From the NCBI GenBank assembly GCA_030688615.1, contig JAUYIZ010000184.1:1-42632 (forward strand): a stretch of DNA of 42,632 nt, written 5' to 3'. Both the position numbers and the translations under genes were made by a program. Positions 23,490 through 34,442 of the stretch are shown here, in pieces. Source of the DNA: Desulfobacterales bacterium. GTDB lineage: Bacteria; Desulfobacterota; Desulfobacteria; Desulfobacterales; JAUYIZ01. The notes under the pieces are model-generated. The model saw only the letters and a list, made by a program, of their open reading frames with translations, searched no databases and was not told the DNA's origin. The first letter of the stretch is position 1. Each line of letters begins with the position of its first letter.

Positions 23490-26057
23490 ATGGCAACTGT
23501 CAGGCTATATGAGCTTGCTAGAGATCTGAATATGGAGAACAAGGCGCTTCTTGAAAAACTCAGCGAAATGAACATTCCTGTTAAAAACCACATGAGTTCC
23601 TTGGACGAAGCGACTGTTGAAGCGATCAAGGCGAATCTTCTTGGGAAAAAAGTTGAGGCCGTTGAAGTCACGCGCGTAAAATCGACGGTTATCCGCAGGC
23701 GGAAAAAACACGTCCTGGAAGAACCGGATCAACTCACGGCAGCACCCGAGCCGGATGCCGAACCGGATGCCGAGCCGGAGACCGAACCGGAGACCGAACC
23801 GGAGACCGAGTCGGAATCCCGCGAAACTGTACCTGAAGAAACACCCGCACCCGTCCTCGAGGCCATAGAGAGCCCGGCAGCCGTAAAGCCCGCCCGGGCA
23901 AAAAAGAAAACCAAAAGAGACACCCCGGCAAAAATCATCAAAATTGCCGAAGCGCCGGTCCAGGAAAAACGTCCGGTCGCAGAAAAACCGCCGGCGCCTG
24001 AGGTTCCAGCGATCGAACAACCTGAAATCAAAGCGGTTCCGGGTCCTGACTCTCCGGCGGTAACTTCCGAGGAAGAAAAGTCGGCCATAGACAAAAAGAA
24101 AAAGAAACGGCCGGCCAAACCGGAAGAACCTGTTCAGGATAAAAAGTTTTTCAAAAAGAAGATCTCTTTTCGGCGCAAAGAGGTGGTCGAAGGGGCCGCC
24201 CTTTATGACGTCGCGCAGAAAAGGGGCCGAAAACCCCGAAAGGGCGCCCAGACCAAGGCGGCCATGGGTAATAAACCGCAACTTACCGTGCCCAAAGCCA
24301 TTAAACGGAGAATCAAGATTGATGACACGGTGGTCTTGTCCGATCTGGCAAAGCGCATGGGAATCAAAGCCGGGGACATGATCATCAAGCTGATGAACCT
24401 GGGCGTTATGGCCACCGTCAATCAAACCATTGACTTTGACACGGCGGTACTGGTCGCAGCTGAATTCGAATACGAACTGGAAAGGGCGGCATTTGAGGAA
24501 CAGGATGTCCTGATGATGGAAAAAAGCGAAGCGGCCATACTCATCTCGCGTCCGCCGGTAGTTACCATCATGGGCCACGTGGACCATGGGAAGACTTCAC
24601 TGCTGGACGTTATACGGAAAACCAAAATTACGGAAATTGAAGCAGGCGGCATCACGCAGCATATCGGCGCTTATCATGTCACCACGGAAAAAGGCCAGAT
24701 TGTCTTCCTGGATACCCCCGGCCATGAAGCTTTCACCTCCATGCGTGCCCGAGGGGCCCAGGTCACCGATATCGTGGTTTTGGTCGTCGCTGCTGATGAC
24801 GGCGTGATGCCCCAAACCCTGGAGGCGATTAATCACTCCAGGGCCGCGGGAGTTCCCATCATCGTGGCGATCAACAAGATTGACAAGGCGAATGCGGATC
24901 CAGAGCGCGTGGAACGGGAACTTTCAGACGTAGGATTGGCGCCCGAAGCGTGGGGCGGAGATAACATTTTTGTCAAGGTGTCCGCCAAGCAGCACCAGGG
25001 AATAGACGAGCTGCTCGAGATGATACTTCTTCAGGCCGAGCTGATGGAACTCAAGGCAGACCCGAATAAATATGCCCGCGGCCATGTGGTGGAAGCAAAG
25101 CTGGATTCAGGCCGCGGACCGGCGGCCACCGTTCTGATAAGTGAAGGCACCCTGCGATCCGGAGATGCCGTGGTGTGCGGCGTCCATTACGGGAAAATCC
25201 GGGCGCTGTTCAATGACAGGGGCATTCAACTGGAGTCGGCCGGCCCGTCCATGCCTGTCGAGGTTTTAGGCCTTTCCGGTGTTCCCATGGCAGGAGATGA
25301 GCTGATCGCCGTCCCGGATGAAAAAAATGCCCGGCAGATCAGCATCCACCGGCTTCAGAAACACCGCTCCAGGGAACTGGCAAAAACCAGCAGGCTGAGC
25401 CTTGAAAAACTTTATGAAAATTTGCAGGAAGGCCAAACAAAGGATCTCAACCTGATCCTCAAGGCGGATGTTCATGGGTCCATCGAGGCGTTGCGGGATT
25501 CTTTGACGAAATTATCCAACAAAGAAGTCAGAATCCATATCATCCACTCGGCCACCGGCACCATTACCGAGTCGGATATTTCCCTTGCGGCCGTTTCAAA
25601 TGCGGTTATCATGGGTTTTAATGTCCGGCCGACGGCAAAAATTGCGGAAATAGCCAATGAGGAAAATGTATCCATCCATTATTATAATATAATTTATCAT
25701 GCCATTAAGGACATCAAGGATGCCATTGTCGGCATGATGTCCTCAACATTTGAAGAACGCACGCTGGGCAGGGCTGAAGTGCGGGAGGTGTTCCACATAC
25801 CGAAAGTGGGCGCCGTTGCAGGGTGTTATGTGACGGACGGCAAGATTGAGCGGGGCAAACTCATTCGGATTGTAAGGGACGGCATCGTCGCTTTTGAGGG
25901 GAAAATATCATCCCTGAGGCGCTTTAAAGATGAAGCCAAGGAAGTTCAGACCGGCTATGAATGCGGCATCGGTGTGGATAAATTCAACGACATCAAGCTC
26001 GGCGATGTCATTGAATGCTATTATCTGGAAGAAATAAAACCCAAGCTGGCCGAGTGA
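23490..26057 (+). CDS. infB: Translation initiation factor IF-2
   Basis: An 855-residue IF-2, the GTPase that places initiator tRNA on the ribosome. It has an N-terminal IF2_N domain (1-55), a long charged linker with a [20 protein letters not shown] tandem run near 87-107, a second IF2_N domain (about 270-330) and the G domain. G-domain motifs are G1 GHVDHGKT at 362-369, G3 DTPGH at 408 and G4 NKID at 462, followed by the domains that bind fMet-tRNA. ATG at 23490 follows AGGGGGGA. The 93-bp gap after nusA holds no ylxR-like gene, which is often found there. Confidence 0.97.
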   Translation: MATVRLYELARDLNMENKALLEKLSEMNIPVKNHMSSLDEATVEAIKANLLGKKVEAVEVTRVKSTVIRRRKKHVLEEPDQLTAAPEPDAEPDAEPETEPETEPETESESRETVPEETPAPVLEAIESPAAVKPARAKKKTKRDTPAKIIKIAEAPVQEKRPVAEKPPAPEVPAIEQPEIKAVPGPDSPAVTSEEEKSAIDKKKKKRPAKPEEPVQDKKFFKKKISFRRKEVVEGAALYDVAQKRGRKPRKGAQTKAAMGNKPQLTVPKAIKRRIKIDDTVVLSDLAKRMGIKAGDMIIKLMNLGVMATVNQTIDFDTAVLVAAEFEYELERAAFEEQDVLMMEKSEAAILISRPPVVTIMGHVDHGKTSLLDVIRKTKITEIEAGGITQHIGAYHVTTEKGQIVFLDTPGHEAFTSMRARGAQVTDIVVLVVAADDGVMPQTLEAINHSRAAGVPIIVAINKIDKANADPERVERELSDVGLAPEAWGGDNIFVKVSAKQHQGIDELLEMILLQAELMELKADPNKYARGHVVEAKLDSGRGPAATVLISEGTLRSGDAVVCGVHYGKIRALFNDRGIQLESAGPSMPVEVLGLSGVPMAGDELIAVPDEKNARQISIHRLQKHRSRELAKTSRLSLEKLYENLQEGQTKDLNLILKADVHGSIEALRDSLTKLSNKEVRIHIIHSATGTITESDISLAAVSNAVIMGFNVRPTAKIAEIANEENVSIHYYNIIYHAIKDIKDAIVGMMSSTFEERTLGRAEVREVFHIPKVGAVAGCYVTDGKIERGKLIRIVRDGIVAFEGKISSLRRFKDEAKEVQTGYECGIGVDKFNDIKLGDVIECYYLEEIKPKLAE
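23748..23807 (+). repeat. Five-unit 12-bp tandem repeat inside infB
   Basis: Five in-frame 12-base units (two GAxCCGGATGCC-like and three GAxCCGGAGACC-like) encode the Glu-Pro-rich linker of IF-2. It is likely variable in length among strains and has no separate function. Confidence 0.8.
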
Positions 26058-26089
26058 GGAGGGAGACAGGAGGGGTCGAGGGGGCAACG

Positions 26090-26377
26090 ATGGTTGTGGG
26101 TCTGGGAGTACTGACATTCAGACTTCCTGATTGCCGTTCCTTAAAGGGCAAAAGAAGCATCGTCACATCGATCATCGGCAAAATCAGGAACCGGTTTGTC
26201 ATTTCCATTGCGGAGGTGGGATCCAATGACATGCATCAGCGGGCTGAAATCGGCTTTGCGCTTGTCGGAAATGACCGCAAGGTGATCAATGCAAACGTTG
26301 ATAAGGTTTTTAACATGGCCGATCAGATCAGCCTGGCCGAACTCATCAATACGGATATTGAAATTATCAACATATGA
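26090..26377 (+). CDS. DUF503/YlxP family protein
   Basis: A 95-residue protein of the YlxP family, small dimeric proteins of unproven role in ribosome maturation that sit between infB and rbfA in many bacteria. The core LTFRLPDCRSLKGKRSIVTS and the EVGSNDMHQRAEIGFA segment are typical. ATG at 26090 has a G-rich ribosome site (GGGGG). It overlaps rbfA by four bases (ATGA), which suggests coupled translation. Confidence 0.9.
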   Translation: MVVGLGVLTFRLPDCRSLKGKRSIVTSIIGKIRNRFVISIAEVGSNDMHQRAEIGFALVGNDRKVINANVDKVFNMADQISLAELINTDIEIINI

Positions 26378-26721
26378 AACCGTTTACGCGCGCCGACAGG
26401 GTCGGTCAACTGATACAGCAAACCCTGAGTGAAATATTGTTCAAACACATCAGCGACCCGCGTCTCAAGATGGTCACCATTACGGGCGTCGACATGTCCC
26501 CGGACTTGAGGCTGGCGAGAATATATTTTACGGTATCCGGGGGAAAATCAAGCAGGGACAAAGCGCTGCAGGGTTTTAAAAAAGCCCTCGGTTATCTTAA
26601 ACGTTCACTCGGGCAACAACTGGATTTAAGATATATGCCTGAGTTGAAGTTTTTTTATGATGAATCATTTGATTACGGAGAACACATCGACAAGGTGTTA
26701 AATACCCTGTCGGAAAAATAA
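26374..26721 (+). CDS. rbfA: 30S ribosome-binding factor RbfA
   Basis: A 115-residue RbfA, a KH-fold protein that binds the 5' helix of 16S rRNA during late 30S assembly. RVGQLIQQTLSEIL, ISDPRLKMVTITGVDMSPDL and the LRYMPELKFFYDES ending are diagnostic. The start overlaps the previous gene by 4 bp; the stop shares one base with the next start (TAATG). Confidence 0.96.
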   Translation: MKPFTRADRVGQLIQQTLSEILFKHISDPRLKMVTITGVDMSPDLRLARIYFTVSGGKSSRDKALQGFKKALGYLKRSLGQQLDLRYMPELKFFYDESFDYGEHIDKVLNTLSEK

Positions 26722-27692
26722 TGGACGCTATCCTACACCATTTAAAAAACAGCCGCAAGATCCTGATTGCCACCCATGTGAATCCGGACGGTGATGCCAT
26801 TGGATCTTTGATAGCCATGGGACTCTCCTTGGAAAATTTAAACAAGGAAGTGACCTTTTACACGGAAAGCGCAATTCCGGCAGTGTATCAATTTCTGCCC
26901 TGCTGCGACCGGGTTGTATCGCTCCTGCCCCCCGATGCGGTTTATGATACCGCCATTGTCCTGGATTGCGGTCAGCTGGGACGGACCGGGAAAGTTGAAG
27001 CACGCCTGATGAAAATACCCTGCGTGATTAACATTGACCATCACACAACCAACACCGGCTTCGGGAATCTTCAGCTCATAGACACCTTGGCGTGCGCCAC
27101 GGCGGAACTGGTCTATTTGCTCATTAAAAAATTAAGCGTTCCCATCAACCCGGCCATAGCGGCTGCCATTTATACGGGCATTTTAACCGATACCGGGTCG
27201 TTCCGGTTTTCCAACACCAATAAAAACGCTTTTGCAATTTGCAAAAAAATGATGGATTATGATGTTGTTCCATATCTTATTTCCCAGCACGTTTATGGAA
27301 CATACTCCCTGGGTCGCATTAAGTTGTTGAATCTGGCTCTGGATACCATCGAAATTTCAGATAACGGCAAAATGTCGATGATGACGGTCACCCGGGACAT
27401 GTATGAAAGGACCCGCACCAGTTCCGAAGATACTGACGGGTTCATCAACTATGCAAAACGTGTTGCGGATATTAAAATGGCGGTCCTGATACAGGAACAC
27501 CTTGACGGACAGAAGGAGGCAGACAACGGCCGTTCCTTTCACATCAGCCTCCGTTCGGACGGAACCGTGGACGTGGCCGCCATTGCCGGCGCCTATGGCG
27601 GCGGCGGGCATTTTAGTGCCGCAGGGTTCGATATGGAATCCGGCCTTGCCCATATCAAAGGCCTGATTTTCAACATTGCGAAAAATTTGTAA
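26721..27692 (+). CDS. nrnA: Bifunctional oligoribonuclease / pAp phosphatase NrnA (DHH family)
   Basis: A 323-residue DHH/DHHA1 phosphoesterase that degrades nano-RNA and dephosphorylates 3'-phosphoadenosine-5'-phosphate. HVNPDGDAIGS at 19-29 and DHH at 106-108 bind the metals, and the DHHA1 motif GGGGHFSAAGF lies near the C-terminus. The pAp phosphatase role would be useful in sulfur metabolism, though dissimilatory sulfate reduction itself does not make pAp. The start follows rbfA with a one-base overlap. Confidence 0.92.
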   Translation: MDAILHHLKNSRKILIATHVNPDGDAIGSLIAMGLSLENLNKEVTFYTESAIPAVYQFLPCCDRVVSLLPPDAVYDTAIVLDCGQLGRTGKVEARLMKIPCVINIDHHTTNTGFGNLQLIDTLACATAELVYLLIKKLSVPINPAIAAAIYTGILTDTGSFRFSNTNKNAFAICKKMMDYDVVPYLISQHVYGTYSLGRIKLLNLALDTIEISDNGKMSMMTVTRDMYERTRTSSEDTDGFINYAKRVADIKMAVLIQEHLDGQKEADNGRSFHISLRSDGTVDVAAIAGAYGGGGHFSAAGFDMESGLAHIKGLIFNIAKNL

Positions 27693-27695
27693 AAA

Positions 27696-28475
27696 ATGAG
27701 TCGCCCAATTCCCAACATTGATTTAAACGGGGTCATTATTATTGACAAGGCAGCGGATATGACGTCTGCGCAGGTCGTATCCGTGGTCAAAAAAACACTT
27801 AAAGTCAAAAAAGTGGGGCACACCGGAACGCTGGATCCGTTCGCAACCGGTGTGTTGATCTGCTGCATCAACCGAGCGACGAAACTGTCAAAATTCTTTT
27901 TAAGCGGAAATAAAAAATATGACGCCATGCTCCATCTGGGGATTGAAACGGACACTCAGGATGCGACCGGAAAGATTACAGCCACTTCGGATCCGGTCAA
28001 TTTTTCCGAAGGGGAAATTCGTGACGCATGCAAGAAATTTGAGGGCGCCGGAATGCAGCTGCCCCCGGTGTTTTCAGCCCTCAAACATAACGGCCGGCCG
28101 CTTTACAAGCTGGCCCGGAAAGGCCAACCCGTTCAGAAACCGGCCAGGCCCATTGTCATACATTACATTAAAATCGGTCGCATCGATCTGCCGTTCGTTC
28201 ATTTTGAGGTTTCCTGTTCCTCCGGGACATATATCCGGACGTTATGTGCCGATATCGGCAGGGCCTTAGGCTGCGGCGGACACCTGAAAGAGTTAAAAAG
28301 AATCGAAAGCAGCGGGTTGACCCTGAACGAGGCCTTCTCGCTGGAGGAACTGAAAAAGGCGGTCTTTTCCGGCCAAATTTCAGACAAAATAATCAGCATG
28401 CGCCGGGCGGTTCAATATTTGCCTGAACTTGCCGCGGATACGGCTTTGATGGAAAAGATCATTCATGACACGTAA
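27696..28475 (+). CDS. truB: tRNA pseudouridine-55 synthase TruB
   Basis: A 259-residue TruB, which makes pseudouridine 55 in the T loop of tRNAs. The active site GHTGTLDPFATGVL holds the catalytic Asp47; the KxYxAxxxLGxxTxTxD-like segment (KKYDAMLHLGIETDTQD) and SSGTYIRTLCADIG are present. It starts three bases after the nrnA stop. The C-terminal PUA domain seems short, as in many shorter TruB proteins. Confidence 0.96.
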   Translation: MSRPIPNIDLNGVIIIDKAADMTSAQVVSVVKKTLKVKKVGHTGTLDPFATGVLICCINRATKLSKFFLSGNKKYDAMLHLGIETDTQDATGKITATSDPVNFSEGEIRDACKKFEGAGMQLPPVFSALKHNGRPLYKLARKGQPVQKPARPIVIHYIKIGRIDLPFVHFEVSCSSGTYIRTLCADIGRALGCGGHLKELKRIESSGLTLNEAFSLEELKKAVFSGQISDKIISMRRAVQYLPELAADTALMEKIIHDT

Positions 28476-28518
28476 CCGTCGTCCATGTCTATTGCGTGCA
28501 TAGTTCATTGAAAAAACT

Positions 28519-28550
28519 GTGAACTGTGAACCGATAACCGTGAACGGTTA
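28519..28550. repeat. Short GTGAAC repeat with a hairpin, truB-rpsO spacer
   Basis: GTGAAC occurs three times (28519, 28526, 28540), and TAACCGT GA ACGGTTA (28535-28550) is a perfect 7-bp stem. No T run follows. It may be a dispersed intergenic repeat or an mRNA structure upstream of rpsO, where S15 could bind its own message as in E. coli. Confidence 0.5.
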
Positions 28551-28621
28551 CCACAACATTAACATCACCCAACAGAAATGATTAACTGATTAATGGATTG
28601 CGATAAAGGAGGCAAAATAAA

Positions 28622-28891
28622 TTGACGCAAACAAGTGAAGACAAAAAAGAACTGATTGAAAAATTCAAACTCCATGGAACCGACACCGGTTCTCCGGAGG
28701 TCCAGATCGGACTGCTGACCCACCGGATTTTGTACCTCACGGAACATTTAAAGGTTCACAAAAAGGACCACCATTCCAGAAGAGGCCTGCTGGTGCTGGT
28801 CGGGAGACGCCGCAGGCTGTTAAATTATATTAAAAACAAGGATGTCCAACGATACCGGTCCTTAATCGGCGCCCTGGGATTGAGAAGGTAG
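28622..28891 (+). CDS. rpsO: 30S ribosomal protein S15
   Basis: An 89-residue S15 of standard length that binds 16S rRNA in the central domain. [30 protein letters not shown] and the [12 protein letters not shown] ending are typical. The start codon is TTG with AAAGGAGG nine bases upstream; a rare codon there would keep initiation modest. Confidence 0.97.
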   Translation: MTQTSEDKKELIEKFKLHGTDTGSPEVQIGLLTHRILYLTEHLKVHKKDHHSRRGLLVLVGRRRRLLNYIKNKDVQRYRSLIGALGLRR

Positions 28892-29028
28892 TCACGCGTG
28901 CCGAACCTGGTATTCTTTTTGCAGTCCAAAGCGCGGATGCTTTTCATTATACGGAAATCGGAATTGGATTATTTCTATATGAGTTGCACCCCAACAAATA
29001 AAAGGCGTTATGCCGTTTGGAGAAAAAC

Positions 29029-31131
29029 ATGGAAACTTTATTAAAAACAGAAATCGGGGGTCAAACACTCAGCCTTCAGGCGGGCAAGCTCGCCAAGCAG
29101 GCATCGGGCTCCGTGCTGGTTCAATATGGGGAAACCGTCGTCCTCGTTACAACCGTGTCCGCCTACGAGGAAAAAATCGGCTTTTCCTTTTTACCCCTCA
29201 CGGTGGAATATCAAGAAAAAATTTATGCCGCCGGCCGGATACCCGGTAATTATTTCAGAAGGGAAATCGGCAGGCCCAGTGAAAAAGAGACCTTAACGGC
29301 CCGCCTGATCGACCGGCCGATTCGTCCCCTTTTCCCGAAAGGGTACGGCCATGAGACCCAGGTGATTGCCACCGTGCTTTCGATGGACCTGGAAAACGAG
29401 CCGGATATTCTGGCCATGATCGGCGCCTCTGCAGCCCTGGAAATTTCGGACATCCCTTTTGCAGGGCCCATTGCCGGCGTTCGCATCGGGCGTATCGCTG
29501 GTGAATTTATCGTAAACCCGTCCATCAGCCAAATCGCCAGGAGTGATATAAACATCATCGTGGCAGGCTCGAAAACCGGGGTGGTGATGGTCGAGGGCGG
29601 CAGTAATTTTGCTACGGAAGCTGATATGCTCGAGGCGATCTTTGTTGGCCATAACGCCATGCAGCCGATCATTGAACTGCAGTCCGAGCTCCGGCAAATT
29701 ATGGGTGTGCCCAAAAGAAAGTTTACTGCGCCGCAGAAAGATGAAGCCCTGAACCGGAAAATTGAATCTGAAGGTCACGCCCGGATGCGCGAGTCCATCC
29801 TGATTCCCGAAAAAGTCAAACGAAGCAGCGCCGTCAGAATCGCCAAGGCGGATATATTTTCAAACCTCGGCCCAGACTACGTCAATCGGAAAGAACAGGT
29901 CTACGAAATCCTGGATAATTTTCAAAACCGGTTATGCCGCGACCTTATCCTGAAAGAAGGACGACGCATCGACAACCGCAAGTTTGATGAAATCAGGCCC
30001 ATCACCTGTGAGACCGGCATTCTTCCCAGACCCCATGGCAGCGCGCTCTTCACCCGGGGGGAAACCCAGGTGCTTTGTGTCCTGACCCTGGGGTCCGGCC
30101 TGGACGAACAGCGTGTGGAAACCCTCAGTGGAGAAGAACACCGGCCCTTTATGCTTCATTACAACTTTCCGCCGTATTCGGTCGGAGAGGTCAAACGCAT
30201 GATGGGTCCCAGCCGGAGAGATATCGGGCACGGCGGACTTTCTACCCGAGCCGTTGAAAAGGTTCTTCCCCCCAAGGAAGAATTTGATTATACCATCCGC
30301 ATTGTTTCGGAGGTGCTTGAATCGAACGGGTCATCTTCCATGGGGACGGTTTGTGCCGCCAGCCTGGCGTTGATGGACGGAGGGATCCCCATCACATCGC
30401 CCGTATCGGGAATCGCCATGGGTCTGGTCAAAGAGGGCGATCAAGTTGTCATTCTATCCGATATCCTCGGAGACGAAGATCACACCGGCGACATGGATTT
30501 TAAGGTTACCGGCACCCGTGACGGCATCACCGCGCTTCAAATGGATATTAAAATCAGCGAGCTTTCCAGGGATATCATGGAAAAGGCCCTGGAACAGGCC
30601 CGTGCGGGCCGGCTTTACATCCTCGATAAAATGCTGGCAACATTAAATCAACCGCGAAAGGATATTTCCCCCCATGCGCCGAAATCCATTTCGATTGTGA
30701 TCAATCCGGATAAAATTCGTGAAATAATCGGCCCGGGGGGCAAAGTGATCCGCGCGATTCAGAGTGAAACCTCCACCCGCATCGAAATCGACGACTCCGG
30801 TCTGGTTAAAATCTTTGCCACTTGCCTGGAGGACGGGAATGCGGCCTTAAACCGGATCAAGGAGATTACCCGGGAACCTCAGGTGGGAGAAGTTTTTGAC
30901 GGCACCGTCGTGAAGATCACCGATTTTGGCGCTTTTGTCCAGATCTTTCCCGGTACGGACGGACTGGTGCATATTTCACAACTGGCCGAACATCGCGTGA
31001 AACAGGTTTCAGACGTGGTAAAGGAAGGTCAAAAACTGAAAGTGAAAGTTCTGGAAGTCTCCCGGGATGGAAAAATTCGACTCAGTCATAAAGCCACGCT
31101 TGAAGGGGCCCATGAACGCAACGATCAATAA
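29029..31131 (+). CDS. pnp: Polyribonucleotide nucleotidyltransferase (PNPase)
   Basis: A 700-residue PNPase, the phosphorolytic 3'-5' exoribonuclease of the degradosome. It has two RNase PH-like domains (about 1-215 and 300-540), a KH domain ([13 protein letters not shown] near 563) and an S1 domain ([13 protein letters not shown] near 626). The catalytic-core segment near [13 protein letters not shown] is intact. ATG at 29029 has GGAG six bases upstream. The 3' end overlaps the protease gene by 20 bases. It follows rpsO after a 137-bp leader, the usual pairing. Confidence 0.97.
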   Translation: METLLKTEIGGQTLSLQAGKLAKQASGSVLVQYGETVVLVTTVSAYEEKIGFSFLPLTVEYQEKIYAAGRIPGNYFRREIGRPSEKETLTARLIDRPIRPLFPKGYGHETQVIATVLSMDLENEPDILAMIGASAALEISDIPFAGPIAGVRIGRIAGEFIVNPSISQIARSDINIIVAGSKTGVVMVEGGSNFATEADMLEAIFVGHNAMQPIIELQSELRQIMGVPKRKFTAPQKDEALNRKIESEGHARMRESILIPEKVKRSSAVRIAKADIFSNLGPDYVNRKEQVYEILDNFQNRLCRDLILKEGRRIDNRKFDEIRPITCETGILPRPHGSALFTRGETQVLCVLTLGSGLDEQRVETLSGEEHRPFMLHYNFPPYSVGEVKRMMGPSRRDIGHGGLSTRAVEKVLPPKEEFDYTIRIVSEVLESNGSSSMGTVCAASLALMDGGIPITSPVSGIAMGLVKEGDQVVILSDILGDEDHTGDMDFKVTGTRDGITALQMDIKISELSRDIMEKALEQARAGRLYILDKMLATLNQPRKDISPHAPKSISIVINPDKIREIIGPGGKVIRAIQSETSTRIEIDDSGLVKIFATCLEDGNAALNRIKEITREPQVGEVFDGTVVKITDFGAFVQIFPGTDGLVHISQLAEHRVKQVSDVVKEGQKLKVKVLEVSRDGKIRLSHKATLEGAHERNDQ

Positions 31132-32377
31132 AACCGTTTTAAAAAACGGTGTTCGCATACTGTCCCATAAAATGCCCCATGTCCGCAGTGTGTCCATGGG
31201 CGTATGGGTCAATGTGGGCGCCCGGGACGAGAAGCCGTCTGAAAACGGCCTGTCGCATTTCATTGAACACATGATATTTAAAGGGACTCAAAAGCGGGGC
31301 GCATTTCAGATCGCCAAAGAATTTGACGCCATCGGCGGGCACACCAACGCTTTCACGGCCATGGAAAACACCTGTTACCATGCCAGGGTGATCGACACAC
31401 ATCTTTTCACCATGGCCGATATCCTTTCGGATATTTTTTTAAATTCGGTGTTTGACGAACAAGAAGTGGAAAAGGAACGAACGGTTATTTTTCAGGAAAT
31501 CGGGATGGTCGAGGACAGCCCGGAAGAATACATCCATCTGCTTGCCGGCAAGGCCTATTGGGGGAACAACCCTTTGGGACGTTCCATCCTCGGTACGCCG
31601 GAAAATATCGTCCGTTTTGATAAAAACACGATAAGGCGTTTTTTCCGGCGCTTTTATCAACCCGGACAAATCCTGGTTTCTTTGGCGGGCAACGTGGATC
31701 ACGATCGCTTTGTCGACCTCATCGGTCCTGCCTTCGAAACCGTCCGGCCGGGCAAGGACTTTCCCAAACGTGTCACCCCCAGGCCTCGATCCCGCGTTGA
31801 TTTGAATTTCAAGGAACTGGAACAGGCCCATGTGGTCATCCTGACCAGCGGGCTGTCCATCACGGATCCGCGCCGGTATGCCTTTTCGCTCCTGCAAACC
31901 ATATTGGGGGGCAACATGAGCTCACGTCTCTTTCAGGAGGTTCGTGAACGTAAAGGGCTGGCATATTCGATCTATTCCTTTGTCTCCTCCCATGTGGACA
32001 CCGGTCTCTTCGGCGTCTATACCGGCGTCGATCCGAAGCAGATCAACGCGGCTGTCGGATTGATTCTGAAGGAAATGCGAAAGCTCAAGGAGGATCGGGT
32101 GGAGGCCTCGGAACTTCAAGGCGCAAAAGAATACATCAAGGGCAACCTCATGCTGTCCCTGGAAAGCACAGACAATCAGATGGTGCGGACCGCCCAAAAT
32201 GAGTTCCATTTCGGATGTCAAATCCCTATCCAGGAGGTTGTGGATCGAATTGAATCTGTCACCGAAGACGACATTTTACACCTGGCATCCACGCTGTTTC
32301 AATCCGAACAACTCGCGGTGACCCTGCTGGGAAGGGTCCCCGATAAAAAAGAACTCCAGGAAATACTGGCCTTGTGA
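31112..32377 (+). CDS. M16 family zinc peptidase (pitrilysin / processing-peptidase type)
   Basis: A 421-residue M16B protease with the inverted zinc motif HFIEH at 49-53 and the downstream Glu in the VEKER region near 130. GGHTNAFT, the [13 protein letters not shown] segment and the second-half [21 protein letters not shown] are typical of subunits that cleave small peptides. ATG at 31112, preceded by AGGGG, lies inside the end of pnp. The single catalytic half-size chain is expected to form dimers. A pnp-M16-dut order is common in bacteria. Confidence 0.93.
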   Translation: MNATINKTVLKNGVRILSHKMPHVRSVSMGVWVNVGARDEKPSENGLSHFIEHMIFKGTQKRGAFQIAKEFDAIGGHTNAFTAMENTCYHARVIDTHLFTMADILSDIFLNSVFDEQEVEKERTVIFQEIGMVEDSPEEYIHLLAGKAYWGNNPLGRSILGTPENIVRFDKNTIRRFFRRFYQPGQILVSLAGNVDHDRFVDLIGPAFETVRPGKDFPKRVTPRPRSRVDLNFKELEQAHVVILTSGLSITDPRRYAFSLLQTILGGNMSSRLFQEVRERKGLAYSIYSFVSSHVDTGLFGVYTGVDPKQINAAVGLILKEMRKLKEDRVEASELQGAKEYIKGNLMLSLESTDNQMVRTAQNEFHFGCQIPIQEVVDRIESVTEDDILHLASTLFQSEQLAVTLLGRVPDKKELQEILAL

Positions 32378-32381
32378 TATT

Positions 32382-32831
32382 ATGTCCCCGATGATCAGAC
32401 TGCTCCGATTACGACCTGAACTGGATGCGGATATCCCCCTGCCCCGATACATGACCCCGCAGGCTGCGGGGATGGACATTTGTGCCGCCATCCAAGATCC
32501 GCTGGTTCTTGCCCCCGGGGCCACCGCATTGATCCCGGCCGGTTTCGCCATGGCCCTTCCCGCCGGGTTTGAAGCACAGATCAGGCCCAGAAGCGGCCTG
32601 GCAATCACCCACGGCATCGGCCTGATCAATTCTCCCGGCACCATTGATGCGGACTATCGGGGAGAAATCAAGATCGCGGTTATCAACCTGGGGAAAACAG
32701 ATTATACTTTCTCGCGTGGCCAGAGAATCGCCCAGATGGTCATTCAAAAAGTTTATCGGGCTGAATTTGACGTCGTCAGCCAGCTGGATGAAACCACGCG
32801 CAGTGACGGGGGGTTTGGACATACCGGATGA
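32382..32831 (+). CDS. dut: Deoxyuridine 5'-triphosphate nucleotidohydrolase (dUTPase)
   Basis: A 149-residue trimeric dUTPase, which hydrolyses dUTP to dUMP and PPi. The five motifs are visible: [32 protein letters not shown] and the flexible C-terminal arm [10 protein letters not shown], where the last Ser is His. ATG at 32382 has no clear ribosome site; an ATG at 32391 is an alternative. The stop overlaps the next start by four bases. Confidence 0.96.
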   Translation: MSPMIRLLRLRPELDADIPLPRYMTPQAAGMDICAAIQDPLVLAPGATALIPAGFAMALPAGFEAQIRPRSGLAITHGIGLINSPGTIDADYRGEIKIAVINLGKTDYTFSRGQRIAQMVIQKVYRAEFDVVSQLDETTRSDGGFGHTG

Positions 32832-33652
32832 GACCCATGGCTTTATCATTACCCCAGAATCCCGCGCTTGAGGCCGGGTACAACCTTGTCGTTTGTATCC
32901 TGGCCAGCGGCAGCAAAGGAAATGCCATATACGTTTCCGATTCCCGCACCTCCATTCTGGTGGATGCGGGTCTTTCAGGGGTTGCCATCGAACGCAGGTT
33001 TCGACAGCGGGGGCTGCGTCCTGAAAACCTCGATGCCATCATTGTTTCCCATGAGCATGCAGATCACATTCAAGGCGTGGGCGTTCTTTCGCGCCGCTAT
33101 AATCTGCCGGTCTACATGAACCCTAAAACCACTTGCGCGGCCGAATCCGGCTTGGGCGACATTAAAGAACTTGTCAATTTCGAATGCGGGGCCACGTTTC
33201 ATATCAATACCCTGAGCATCCACCCTTTTTCCATATCCCATGACGCCACAGACCCGGCAGGATTCACCATCAGCCAAAACGGTTCCAAGATGGCGATTGC
33301 GACCGATCTGGGTATCGTCACCAGCATGGTGAAATCCCACCTGAAAGAATGCCACCTGTTAATTGTCGAAGCCAATCATGACCCGCAGATGCTTTTCGAC
33401 GGCCCCTATCCATGGCCGACCAAGCAGCGTATCAGCAGCCGGGTGGGGCATCTTTCCAATGAAGATTCCTGTCATCTGCTGCGCGAAGTCCAGCACGACA
33501 AACTGCAGCACGTGGTCCTGGCCCATTTGAGCGAAACGAACAATACGCCGCAAAAAGCATTCGCCCAGGCGTGCAAGGCAATCAATGTCAACCATGTCCA
33601 ACTTCATGTAGCGCGCCAGAATGAATGTGGCGACCTGATCTATGTCCGGTAG
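32828..33652 (+). CDS. Metallo-beta-lactamase-fold hydrolase, YycJ/WalJ type
   Basis: A 274-residue MBL-fold protein with the metal motif HEHADH at 75-80, an [13 protein letters not shown] start and ATDLGIV, EANHD and LAHLSETNN segments. This is the pattern of the YycJ/WalJ family, 5'-exonuclease-like proteins linked with DNA repair and cell-wall control. The first 18 residues may be an extension, as the conserved part begins at about Tyr18; ATG at 32828 or 32837 are the candidates. It is coupled to dut. Confidence 0.88.
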   Translation: MRPMALSLPQNPALEAGYNLVVCILASGSKGNAIYVSDSRTSILVDAGLSGVAIERRFRQRGLRPENLDAIIVSHEHADHIQGVGVLSRRYNLPVYMNPKTTCAAESGLGDIKELVNFECGATFHINTLSIHPFSISHDATDPAGFTISQNGSKMAIATDLGIVTSMVKSHLKECHLLIVEANHDPQMLFDGPYPWPTKQRISSRVGHLSNEDSCHLLREVQHDKLQHVVLAHLSETNNTPQKAFAQACKAINVNHVQLHVARQNECGDLIYVR

Positions 33653-33701
33653 CTTCTGTCAGCTTTTCTAATATGTTGTTATACCATAACTTATTTATAT
33701 C

Positions 33702-34442
33702 ATGGTAAAAAACTTCAAGCTAACCATCCAGTACGACGGCAGTTTGTATCATGGCTGGCAGCGGCAGAACGGCCTGCGGACCATCCAGGGGGAAATCGAA
33801 AACGCGATCGCGAAGATGACCGGGCAAAAAATTTCCCTCCAAGGCTCCGGCCGAACAGACGCCCAAGTGCATGCCATCGGCCAGGTGGCAAACTTTACGT
33901 GTGAAACAGACCTGAGCGCCGAAGTTTTCCGGAAAGGGATCAACAGTCTGGTCCAGGAGGACATCGTCATCACGGCCTGCCGCTTAGTCCATGACACCTT
34001 TCATGCGCGCTTTGACGCCAAAAGCAAAACATATCATTACAGGATCTTAAACCGCGAGCTTCCCTCCCCCATCTGCCGGCAATATGCCTGGTTCCTCCGG
34101 AAAAGCCTGGACATTGCCGCCATCAGGTCCGCCATACCGCATCTGGTCGGCACCCATGATTTCAAGGCCTTCGAAGGAGCCGGCAGCCCGCGCTGCCACA
34201 CGGTCAGACAGGTCATGCAGGCGGATTTTATCACCAGGCCTTCCGGGTACTGTATTTTTAAAATCGAGGCCGACGGGTTTTTAAGATACATGGTCCGCAA
34301 CATTGTCGGCACGCTGATTGCAGTGGGGCGCGGTAAAATCACACCGGACGGTTTCAAACAGGTGCTCACTTCCAGGGACCGCGGCCGCGGCGGGGTCACG
34401 GCGCCGGCCCACGGGCTGTTCCTGATGAAGGTCACCTATTGA
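33702..34442 (+). CDS. truA: tRNA pseudouridine(38-40) synthase TruA
   Basis: A 246-residue TruA, which modifies the anticodon stem-loop of many tRNAs. The catalytic Asp53 lies in GSGRTDAQVHA; KTYHYRI, FEGAGSPR and FLRYMVRNIVGTL are typical. No ribosome site is visible before the ATG. TACCAT (33682-33687) can pair with ATGGTA at the start codon (33702-33707), a possible block on initiation. It ends the plus-strand run and converges with the amidohydrolase. Confidence 0.96.
   Translation: MVKNFKLTIQYDGSLYHGWQRQNGLRTIQGEIENAIAKMTGQKISLQGSGRTDAQVHAIGQVANFTCETDLSAEVFRKGINSLVQEDIVITACRLVHDTFHARFDAKSKTYHYRILNRELPSPICRQYAWFLRKSLDIAAIRSAIPHLVGTHDFKAFEGAGSPRCHTVRQVMQADFITRPSGYCIFKIEADGFLRYMVRNIVGTLIAVGRGKITPDGFKQVLTSRDRGRGGVTAPAHGLFLMKVTY

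Noticed and set aside
23748-23807. Tandem 12-bp units as a CRISPR-like array
   Set aside because: They are in frame, lack spacers and encode the IF-2 linker.
23505-24587. A 360-residue minus-strand reading frame opposite infB
   Set aside because: Low-complexity Arg/Phe/Gly-rich shadow of the charged IF-2 linker; no domain and no ribosome site.
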